From an uncultured Thermoleophilia bacterium (GTDB taxonomy: Bacteria > Actinomycetota > Thermoleophilia > Gaiellales > F1-60-MAGs149), in contig CADCWC010000231.1 in assembly GCA_902806305.1 (NCBI GenBank), positions 1-6,508 on the forward strand: a stretch of 6,508 nt of DNA. Direction: 5' to 3'. Below are positions 1-4,903 of the stretch, piece after piece. The notes below the pieces were generated by a model. That model was not told where the DNA came from, searched no databases, and saw only the letters and a list, made by a program, of their open reading frames with translations. How positions within the stretch are numbered: position 1 is the first letter of the stretch; each line of letters starts with the position of its first letter. Both the position numbers and the translations under genes were made by a program.

Positions 1-1
1 G

Positions 2-640
2 GCGGCGGGCGTGGTGCGCATCGTGCTCGACCGCGGCTGGTCCGTCGACCTCGACGTCCTCGTGCGTCTGATCCACCGGCTGCTCGAGGAGCGTGGCGCC
101 GAGCTGCGTCTCGCCGCCGACGAGGCGGTGACGACCGTCGTGGCGTTCGTGCTCGACCGGGTCGACGCCGTGCTCGAGGCCGACGGCGTCCCGTTCGACC
201 TCCTGCGCGTCGCCCGCGGCGCCCGCCCGGTCGATCCGCTCGCCTACGCCGAGCTGGCCCGCGCCCTCGCCCGGGCCGCCCTGGGCGACGCGTTCGCCCG
301 GGTCCACACCGCGTACACACGCTGCCACCGGCTGGCCGCCAAGGGCGCGGGGGAGGCGGCGGCGCAGCTCGACCCGGCCGCCTTCCTCGACGACACCGAG
401 CGGGGGCTGGCCGACACGCTGGCGTCGGTCGAGGGGCCGGTCCGCGACGCGGTGGCGGCCCGCCGCTACGACGAGGCGCTCGAGCAGGCCGGGCGACTCG
501 GCCCGCCCGTCGACGCCTTCTTCGAGGCCGCCATGGTCATGCACGAGGATCCGCGCGTGCGGGCGAACCGGCTCCGGCTGCTGGTCGACGTGACGCGCCT
601 GTGCGGTGCGCTCGGTGACTTCTCCGAGGCCCAGCGGTGA
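2..640 (+). CDS. glyS: Glycine--tRNA ligase beta subunit, C-terminal part (5' end outside window)
   Basis: The reading frame is open from the left edge and ends at TGA 638-640, giving about 212 C-terminal residues of a protein normally near 700. The beta subunit works with GlyQ in the alpha2beta2 enzyme that charges tRNA-Gly in the cytoplasm. The visible part is the helical, DALR-like anticodon-binding end. It contains a segment beginning VRIVLDRG, a middle stretch FARVHTAYTRC that corresponds to the family's F-x-RV-x-N region, and the very typical ending PVDAFFEAAMVMHEDPRVRANRL followed by a short tail containing DFSEAQ. An internal GTG at position 11 is not the real start, because the homologous frame runs in from upstream. 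The stop overlaps the start of the next gene by four bases, so this is the promoter-proximal visible member of the operon. Family assignment rests on recognition of these motifs. Confidence 0.93.
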   Translation, partial: AAGVVRIVLDRGWSVDLDVLVRLIHRLLEERGAELRLAADEAVTTVVAFVLDRVDAVLEADGVPFDLLRVARGARPVDPLAYAELARALARAALGDAFARVHTAYTRCHRLAAKGAGEAAAQLDPAAFLDDTERGLADTLASVEGPVRDAVAARRYDEALEQAGRLGPPVDAFFEAAMVMHEDPRVRANRLRLLVDVTRLCGALGDFSEAQR

Positions 641-1470
641 GCACCCGCACCCGTCCGGTCGAGATCCATCTGATCTCGGACTCGACGGGCGACACCGCCG
701 CCCGGGTCGCGCGGGCCGCGCAGGCCCAGTTCTCCTCACACCCGACGACACTCGTCCGCCATCCGCGCGTGACGACGGTCGAGGGGCTCACGCGGGCCTT
801 CGAGCGCGTCGCCGGGCGGCCGGGCGTGGCGATCTTCTACACGCTCATCGACCGCGGCCTGCGCGCCGTGACGGCGGAGTACTGCGAGCGCGAGCAGATC
901 GCCTCCTGCGACCTCCTCGGGCCACCGCTCGACGCGCTCAGCGCCGCCGCCGAGGACGAGGCCGAACTCGTGCCGGGGCGTCCGGTGGCCCTCGAGGCCG
1001 ACTACTTCAAGCGCATCGCGGCCATGGAGTTCGTGGTCAAGCACGACGACGGCCTCTCCGGCGAGGGCCTCCCCGAGGCGGACATCGTGCTGATCGGCGT
1101 CTCCCGCACGGGGAAGACGCCGCTCTCGATGTACCTCGGCTACCTCGGCTACAAGACGGCCAACATCCCGCTCGTGCGGGGCATCCAACCCCCGGCGGCC
1201 CTCTTCCGCATCGATCGGCTCCGCGTCGTCGGCCTGACGATCGACCCGCAGCGCCTGGCCCAGATCCGCGGTCGGCGACTTCGCGCGATCGGGGGTGGCG
1301 CGGGCCGCGACGGCTACGCGGAGCTCAACCGCATCTACGAGGAGCTCGAGGAGGCCGCCGCGGTGCAGCGTCGGCTGGGCTGTCCCGTGATCGACGTCAC
1401 GACGACGGCCGTCGAGGAGGCCGCAGGACGCGTCATCGACCTGATCGAGGAACGCGTCGGGCGCGCGTGA
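637..1470 (+). CDS. ppsR: Pyruvate,phosphate dikinase regulatory protein (bifunctional kinase/pyrophosphorylase, PDRP)
   Basis: 277 residues, close to the family's usual 270. The protein is a cytoplasmic bifunctional regulator. It phosphorylates a threonine near the catalytic histidine of PPDK using ADP, inactivating the enzyme, and removes that phosphate by Pi-dependent phosphorolysis. Seen directly: N-terminal LISDSTGDT (residues 12-20), a P-loop GVSRTGKTP at 154-162 followed by LSMYLGYLGYK, the VVGLTIDPQRL segment, and a C-terminal CPVIDVTTTAVEEAA stretch, all in family order. GTG at 637 is chosen because it overlaps the glyS stop (GTGA) and has GAGG about seven bases upstream. A second GTGA overlap joins it to the transporter gene. 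A partner ppdK begins 3.4 kb downstream on the same strand. The related PEP synthetase regulator is the alternative family member, but the PPDK in the window with an intact target threonine favours PDRP. Confidence 0.96.
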   Translation: MSTRTRPVEIHLISDSTGDTAARVARAAQAQFSSHPTTLVRHPRVTTVEGLTRAFERVAGRPGVAIFYTLIDRGLRAVTAEYCEREQIASCDLLGPPLDALSAAAEDEAELVPGRPVALEADYFKRIAAMEFVVKHDDGLSGEGLPEADIVLIGVSRTGKTPLSMYLGYLGYKTANIPLVRGIQPPAALFRIDRLRVVGLTIDPQRLAQIRGRRLRAIGGGAGRDGYAELNRIYEELEEAAAVQRRLGCPVIDVTTTAVEEAAGRVIDLIEERVGRA

Positions 1471-1796
1471 ACGCCTGGCTGCTCCTCTCCGTCGCGATCG
1501 CCGCCGAGATCGTCGGCACGCTGGCCCTGCGCGCCTCCGACGGATTCACCCGGCTCCTGCCCTCGAGCCTCGTCGTGGTCGGCTACGGGATCAGCTTCGT
1601 GCTGCTCGCCCAGGTGCTGAAGACGATGTCGGTGGGGATCGTCTACGCGATCTGGTCCGCGGTCGGGATCGCGGCCATCGCGGTGCTCGGCCGGATCCTC
1701 TTCGACGACCCGCTGCCGCCGCTCGCGGCCGTCGGCATCCTCGTGATCATCGTCGGCGTGGGGCTCCTGCAGCTGTCGGGAGCCGGGCACCGCTGA
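1467..1796 (+). CDS. Small multidrug resistance (SMR) transporter, EmrE/Qac-like
   Basis: 109 residues, against 110 for EmrE, with four hydrophobic membrane segments (roughly residues 3-21, 33-50, 57-75 and 86-104). SMR proteins work as dual-topology dimers in the inner membrane and exchange protons for cationic hydrophobic compounds. Key EmrE positions are kept at the same numbers: Glu14 in AIAAEIVGT (proton/substrate site), Tyr40, Tyr60 and Trp63 in GIVYAIWSAVG, plus the GFTRL loop near 26-30. These features fit the Qac/multidrug branch better than the guanidinium exporter (Gdx/SugE) branch, whose typical first helix reads LLEVVWA. The GTG start at 1467 overlaps the ppsR stop (GTGA). No strong Shine-Dalgarno lies at ideal spacing, so translational coupling is likely. 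Its position with glyS and a PPDK regulator does not predict a substrate. It is a single gene, so a homodimer is more likely than a paired-SMR heterodimer. Confidence 0.94.
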   Translation: MNAWLLLSVAIAAEIVGTLALRASDGFTRLLPSSLVVVGYGISFVLLAQVLKTMSVGIVYAIWSAVGIAAIAVLGRILFDDPLPPLAAVGILVIIVGVGLLQLSGAGHR

Positions 1797-1798
1797 CC

Positions 1799-1830
1799 GT
1801 CGCCCGCGACCCGCGGGGGCGTCAGGCGAC
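1799..1830. terminator. Candidate bidirectional hairpin between convergent genes
   Basis: Between the SMR stop (1796) and the stop of the minus-strand gene (1822) lies an inverted repeat: GTCGCC at 1799-1804 pairs with GGCGAC at 1825-1830. An alternative inner stem pairs CCCGCG (1803-1808) with CGCGGG (1812-1817) around a three-base loop. Such a GC-rich hairpin at a tail-to-tail junction could end transcription from both sides. No U-tract follows on either strand and part of the outer arm lies inside the minus-strand coding end, so the terminator role is inferred. Confidence 0.35.
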
Positions 1831-2214
1831 CAGGGTGTGACCGTCGACGCCCGAACCGGTGGCCCGGTCGAGCACGAAGATCTCCGCGGCGAGGTCCGGG
1901 GCGACGTGGTTCGCGCTCAGCATGGCGACCACCGTCGACCCCGTCAGCTCCTCGACCTTCGCGCTGCACTCCTCGCGCATCGCGGCCTGGAACTCACTGC
2001 GGATCTCGAGCACCTTCCCTTCGCGCCCGCTCCGGACGAGCGCCGTCTCGCCCTTCGTCAGGGTGTCCTCGAGCACGACCAGCACCACGTTGTCCCGGAT
2101 GGTGGTGCGGGCCTTCGTCGGCCCACGGCCGGTGTAGTCCCGCGTGATGGCGACGATCGCGGTCGAGATGGCGCCGGTCAGGGAGGCCCCGGATGACCTG
2201 TCGTGCGGACTCAT
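1822..2214 (-). CDS. MpsC-family / DUF2294 protein
   Basis: 130 residues, near the family's usual 110-130. The family (Pfam DUF2294, also named after MpsC of the staphylococcal Na+-translocating membrane-potential-generating system) is small and soluble, and its biochemical role is not settled. Seen in the sequence: a central block TRDYTGRGPTKARTTI (about 24-39), VVLVVLEDTLTKGE (44-57), and an LTGSTVVAMLSANH stretch near 90-103, followed by AAEIFVLDRA. This order matches the family. ATG 2214 is preferred over an in-frame ATG at 2247 because a strong GAGGAGGG lies about eight bases upstream and homology begins after it. No mpsA/mpsB-like membrane genes are in the window, so a link to Na+ transport is only a family-level association. 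It converges on the SMR gene and is preceded by a candidate promoter. Confidence 0.88.
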   Translation of the reverse strand: MSPHDRSSGASLTGAISTAIVAITRDYTGRGPTKARTTIRDNVVLVVLEDTLTKGETALVRSGREGKVLEIRSEFQAAMREECSAKVEELTGSTVVAMLSANHVAPDLAAEIFVLDRATGSGVDGHTLVA

Positions 2215-2222
2215 CGGTGGAG

Positions 2223-2230
2223 CCCTCCTC
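2223..2230 (-). promoter_or_regulatory. Ribosome binding site that fixes the MpsC-family start
   Basis: On the minus strand this reads GAGGAGGG, a strong Shine-Dalgarno match, about eight bases before ATG 2214. It supports 2214 rather than the upstream in-frame ATG at 2247, which would put this element inside the coding region. Confidence 0.7.
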
Positions 2231-2240
2231 GCCTTCCTCA

Positions 2241-2255
2241 GGGGCACGCGGCCCC
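2241..2255 (-). other. Small hairpin in the leader of the MpsC-family gene
   Basis: A perfect five-base-pair stem (GGGGC at 2241-2245, GCCCC at 2251-2255) with a five-base loop sits just upstream of the ribosome binding site in the predicted 115-base untranslated leader. It could modulate translation. In DNA this GC-rich, short stems are common by chance, and no known riboswitch class was recognised. Confidence 0.25.
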
Positions 2256-2336
2256 GCGCTCTGGAGAGGGAAGACGGCAGTCAGCCGAAGCGCGAGCAAC
2301 CGTCACAGCCCGGTCCGGACTGGCGACGACGGGAAC

Positions 2337-2342
2337 ATGATA
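2337..2342 (-). promoter_or_regulatory. Candidate -10 box for the MpsC-family gene
   Basis: The minus strand reads TATCAT, a good TAnnnT -10 element in an otherwise very GC-rich gap. It would start transcription near 2330 and give a leader of roughly 115 bases. A poor -35 candidate (TTCCCT, plus-strand 2360-2365) sits 17 bases upstream. It suggests this gene can be transcribed apart from the cyclase/LuxR pair. Confidence 0.4.
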
Positions 2343-2415
2343 GGCCGGCCGAGCCCCGGAGGGAAGCGCGGACCGCGTGCCGGGTCTGAAGGGACCGCGG
2401 CGTGAGGCTCGCCCG

Positions 2416-2868
2416 TCAGAGCAGGCCGCGGCGGCGGGCGACGGCGACGGCCTCCAGGCGGCTGTGGGCCGCGAGCGCGCGCAGCGTGGCCGCCACGTGG
2501 TTGCGCACCGTGGCCCGGCTCAGGTAGAGCCGGCCGGCGACCTCGGTCGTCGACACGCCGTCGGCGATCAGCCGCAGGATCTCGATCTGCCGCGCCGTCA
2601 GGCGGCCCGGGGCCGTGGCGGCCTCCGGCGGCTGAGTCCGCGCGGCCGAGCGCATGCGCGCTCGGGCCTGCACGACCCGTTCGAGCAGGGCGTCGAACTC
2701 GTCGGACGCCGGGAAGTCGCCGACCGCGCCGTCGAACCTGGTCCGGACGGTGCGGTCGTGCAGCCGCCTCACCGCCGCCTCGCACTCCATCCGGGCGGCC
2801 AGCACGGCGGCCGACGGCCTCCTCGGCACGTCGAGCATCGCCGTCGACCGCAGACCGTCGGCGCTCAT
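2416..2868 (-). CDS. LuxR-type helix-turn-helix transcriptional regulator without receiver domain
   Basis: 150 residues. The C-terminal part (about 90-150) is a complete LuxR/GerE DNA-binding domain: LTARQIEILRLIADG, then VSTTEVAGRLYLSRATVRNHV with the recognition helix near 117-129, then HSRLEAVAVARRRGLL. The family's usual TVKNH is TVRNH here. The first 75 residues are mostly helical and charged and match nothing I recognise. They lack the phospho-acceptor aspartate pattern of a receiver domain and are too short for an autoinducer-binding domain. The ATG at 2868 overlaps the stop of the upstream cyclase gene (ATGA) and has AGGAGGAGG just before it, so the start is well supported and translation is probably coupled. 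It is likely a cytoplasmic DNA-binding regulator whose activity depends on an unknown input, perhaps linked to the cyclase. Its targets are unknown. Confidence 0.9.
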   Translation of the reverse strand: MSADGLRSTAMLDVPRRPSAAVLAARMECEAAVRRLHDRTVRTRFDGAVGDFPASDEFDALLERVVQARARMRSAARTQPPEAATAPGRLTARQIEILRLIADGVSTTEVAGRLYLSRATVRNHVAATLRALAAHSRLEAVAVARRRGLL

Positions 2869-3917
2869 CCGACCTCCTCCTGGCCCGACGTGGACCTCGT
2901 CGACGTCGTCCCGGCAGGTTGCGGGCGGCGGGCCATCTCGGCCCGCCGGGCCTGCCGCTCGAACACCCGCTGTATGCGCCTCTCATCGGGCACGGGCGGG
3001 TGCTCGAGGTCGCGGGACCGGCGCCTGCTGCGACCCGCGTAGAGCCGGTCGTCCGCGGCGCGCAGCACGCCCGCGCTCGTCGTGGCGTCGTCGGGGAACG
3101 CCGCCGCGCCCGTGGAGACGGTCATCGCGAGGGTCCCGCGGCCGATCAGCAGCGGACGGGCCGCGACGGTCGCCGCGATGTCCCGCGCGACGTGCTCGGC
3201 CCGCTCGCGGTCGGCGCGCGACAGGAGGACGGCGAACTCGTCGCCGCCGAGCCGCGCCGCCATGTCGCTCGTCCGGAGACGGGTCCGGATCCGCGCGGCC
3301 ACCTCGTGCAGCACGTCGTCGCCGGCCGGGTGGCCGAGGCGGTCGTTGACGTCCTTGAGGCCGTCGACGTCGAGCATCAGCACCGCCACCGGCTCGGCGT
3401 AGCGACGCCCCCAGGCCAATCGGTGCTCGAGCTCCTCGAGGAAGCGACGCCGGTTCGCGAGCCCGGTCAGGTCGTCGTGGTAGGCCAGGTACTGGAGTCG
3501 CTCCTCGCGATCGCGACGATCCGTCAGGTCGAACGCCGTCGTGAGCAGGAGCTCGCCGTCCGCCGTCGGGAGCGGTCGGTGGGTCCACACGACGAGCCGC
3601 CGGCTCCCGTCGCGGAGCGACCACCACGTCTCGTAGCCGTTCGGCAGCACGTCCTCGGCGACGACGGCGAACTGGCGGCGGTAGCGGTCGACGTCGTCCG
3701 CGGCCACCACCTCGCGAAAGAACGGCTGCCCGCGCAGGTCCGCGGTCCGGTAGCCGGTGAACCGCTCGGCCACGGTGTTCATCTCGACCAGGCGGTTCTC
3801 CCGGTCGTGGAGGACAGCGATCGAGCCGACGGCGTCGAGCACCGGTCGATACGAAGACGTCACGAGCACATCCCGGTCGGGAATGGGAAAGGAGACGTCG
3901 TCCGTCCGCCGGCGCAC
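2865..3917 (-). CDS. PAS-GGDEF diguanylate cyclase
   Basis: 350 residues. It is predicted to make c-di-GMP from two GTP under control of a PAS sensor. A single PAS domain covers about 22-133 (AVLHDRENRLVEMN, FTGYRTADLRGQPFF, then a beta-rich end closing with FDLTDRRDREE). The GGDEF domain follows at about 141-297: HDDLTGLANRRRF (147-159), LDVDGLKDVNDRLGH (182-196), the intact GGDEF active site (224-228) and a typical ADDRLY near 288-293. The metal-binding Asp183, Asn191, Asp200 and an inhibitory-site RxxD (Arg215-Asp218) five residues before GGDEF are all kept, so an active, product-inhibited enzyme is expected. No membrane segment, signal peptide or EAL domain is present. A basic tail of about 50 residues follows the cyclase domain. 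The start is uncertain: GTG 3917 is directly after an in-frame stop and lacks a clear Shine-Dalgarno, and in-frame GTG codons at residues 17 and 19 are alternatives. It leads the operon with the LuxR gene. Confidence 0.94.
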   Translation of the reverse strand: MRRRTDDVSFPIPDRDVLVTSSYRPVLDAVGSIAVLHDRENRLVEMNTVAERFTGYRTADLRGQPFFREVVAADDVDRYRRQFAVVAEDVLPNGYETWWSLRDGSRRLVVWTHRPLPTADGELLLTTAFDLTDRRDREERLQYLAYHDDLTGLANRRRFLEELEHRLAWGRRYAEPVAVLMLDVDGLKDVNDRLGHPAGDDVLHEVAARIRTRLRTSDMAARLGGDEFAVLLSRADRERAEHVARDIAATVAARPLLIGRGTLAMTVSTGAAAFPDDATTSAGVLRAADDRLYAGRSRRRSRDLEHPPVPDERRIQRVFERQARRAEMARRPQPAGTTSTRSTSGQEEVG

Positions 3918-3958
3918 CCGTCAGGGAGCACGCGTCCGAGCGAGGCTTGCGACGATCC

Positions 3959-3974
3959 GGTCCCCCCAGGGACC
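3959..3974 (-). other. Hairpin in the leader of the cyclase operon
   Basis: A perfect six-base-pair inverted repeat (GGTCCC 3959-3964, GGGACC 3969-3974) with a four-base loop lies between the candidate promoter and the cyclase start. It could be an RNA hairpin in the leader or an operator-like palindrome. No known riboswitch class, including the c-di-GMP classes, was recognised. Confidence 0.3.
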
Positions 3975-3989
3975 CGGGCTCGTGGCGCG

Positions 3990-3995
3990 AGCATA
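3990..3995 (-). promoter_or_regulatory. Candidate -10 box for the cyclase/LuxR operon
   Basis: The minus strand reads TATGCT, a TAnnnT -10 element identical to the candidate ahead of ppdK. It would start transcription near 3983, leaving a leader of about 65 bases before GTG 3917. No recognisable -35 lies 16-18 bases upstream. It forms the left half of a divergent promoter region shared with the FhuF-like gene. Confidence 0.45.
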
Positions 3996-4087
3996 GCGCA
4001 TGTGCACCAGTGGCGCGGGTCGGCGGCCGTCCCCCGCGCGTTTCCGCCCTGTGGCCGCCACGTCTCGTCGGAGCAGGGTCGGTCGAC

Positions 4088-4093
4088 TAGAGT
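4088..4093 (+). promoter_or_regulatory. Candidate -10 box for the FhuF-like gene
   Basis: TAGAGT fits the TAnnnT actinobacterial -10 pattern and stands out as an A/T-containing spot in GC-rich DNA. With usual spacing transcription would begin at 4100. That base is also the first base of an in-frame GTG, so a leaderless message is possible. With the preferred ATG at 4187 the leader would be 87 bases. No good -35 is visible. Confidence 0.45.
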
Positions 4094-4186
4094 ACCGCCG
4101 TGGCCCGACGGGCTCGATCCGGGGGCGCGCTGCTCCGACGTGACGCGACGAGGGGCGGTCGAGCGGCCGTGGAACCGAGGCGACTC

Positions 4187-4816
4187 ATGGCACCGGGGGC
4201 CGGCGTCCTCGAGGAGCTGCTCGCCCGGACCGGGCGTCAGTGGCGGACGGACGACCCCCGCGTCCAGGCGGCGCTGTTCTTCGACCCCTACGCGGCGTGC
4301 CTGACGCGGCCGGTGGTGGCGGCGCTCATGGTCGGCGCCCCGATCCCGGACGTGCGCGCGGGCGCCTGCACCGTGGACATCGACGAGACCGGTCTCGCCC
4401 GGGCCGTCCGGGTCGAGCGGACCGTGACGGCGCCTGACGCGTTCGCGACGGCTCGGCAGCTGCTCGTGGACGGGCACCTCCTGCCGCTCGTCGACGCGTT
4501 GACCGCCACCACGCCCCTCGGCCGGCCGGCGCTCGTGGCGATGGTCTCGGACGCGCTCGCCTCGACGGTGCTCGACGCCGGTGACGCCGCGGACGCACGT
4601 CGCGTCGCCGTCGAGCTCACGGCGCGGTGCGCGCCGGAGCTGCCGGGTCCGCCGCGCTTCATGACCGTGGAGCGGGCCGACGGGCCACGCACCGTGCATC
4701 TGCGCCGCTCGTGCTGCCTCGCCTACCAGCTCGCGAGTGCCGTGCACTGCGGAGCGTGTCCGCTGCCGGACGACGCCGTCCGCGCCGAGCGGCTCGGGGC
4801 GGCCGCGGGCCGCTGA
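4187..4816 (+). CDS. FhuF-like [2Fe-2S] protein, possible ferric-siderophore reductase
   Basis: 209 residues from ATG 4187, near the 200-260 usual for the family. The C-terminus carries the FhuF-type cluster motif CCx10CxxC: Cys176, Cys177, Cys188 and Cys191, preceded by RRS and followed by PL, as in the FhuF C-terminal [2Fe-2S] domain. Upstream, AALFFDPYAACLTRPVVAALMVG (about 28-50) resembles the helical region that family members share. FhuF proteins are cytoplasmic and reduce ferric siderophores to release iron. No siderophore uptake or synthesis gene is nearby, so the substrate is open. ATG 4187 has GAGG six bases upstream. An in-frame GTG at 4100 would add 29 residues, but that stretch uses CGA five times and AGG twice, arginine codons I do not find in the gene body, so it is probably untranslated. 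The rest of the protein diverges enough that another redox role is possible. Confidence 0.77.
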   Translation: MAPGAGVLEELLARTGRQWRTDDPRVQAALFFDPYAACLTRPVVAALMVGAPIPDVRAGACTVDIDETGLARAVRVERTVTAPDAFATARQLLVDGHLLPLVDALTATTPLGRPALVAMVSDALASTVLDAGDAADARRVAVELTARCAPELPGPPRFMTVERADGPRTVHLRRSCCLAYQLASAVHCGACPLPDDAVRAERLGAAAGR

Positions 4817-4855
4817 CGGCGGTCGCGCGGCGCCGGCCGAGCGGAGGACGCCGGC

Positions 4856-4861
4856 TATGCT
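4856..4861 (+). promoter_or_regulatory. Candidate -10 box for ppdK
   Basis: TATGCT lies in the 87-base gap before ppdK. A start near 4868 would give a leader of about 36 bases holding the ribosome binding site. The -35 region is not recognisable. It suggests ppdK is transcribed on its own rather than only by read-through from the FhuF-like gene. Confidence 0.45.
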
Positions 4862-4887
4862 GCCTCGGAGCCCGTCCCGCGAACGCC

Positions 4888-4895
4888 TGAGGTGA
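4888..4895 (+). promoter_or_regulatory. Ribosome binding site that fixes the ppdK start
   Basis: TGAGGTGA is a good match to the anti-Shine-Dalgarno end of 16S rRNA and ends eight bases before GTG 4904. An in-frame GTG at 4892 lies within this element and is therefore a less likely start. Confidence 0.65.
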
Positions 4896-4903
4896 CCCCC
4901 GCC

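Noticed and set aside
1440..1470. A guanidine riboswitch ahead of the SMR gene
   Set aside because: The gene overlaps the previous coding sequence by four bases, leaving no leader, and the protein is of the Qac rather than the guanidinium exporter type.
606..1796. A 396-residue plus-strand frame that looks like a long N-terminal extension fused to the SMR transporter
   Set aside because: The part before 1467 is out of frame with the well-conserved PPDK regulator and is low-complexity Arg/Gly/Pro sequence. The real SMR starts at GTG 1467 and matches EmrE in length and residue numbering.
2215..2247. An 11-residue N-terminal extension of the MpsC-family protein from ATG 2247
   Set aside because: It would bury the strong GAGGAGGG ribosome binding site inside the coding region, and the added residues are not family-like.
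2919..4304. A 461-residue plus-strand frame opposite the cyclase gene
   Set aside because: It is an antisense shadow. The minus strand encodes an intact PAS-GGDEF protein and the plus-strand product has no recognisable features.
4799..4813. Inverted repeat GCGGCC/GGCCGC at the end of the FhuF-like gene as a terminator
   Set aside because: It lies inside the coding sequence, has no T-run after it, and GC-only palindromes of this size are expected by chance here.
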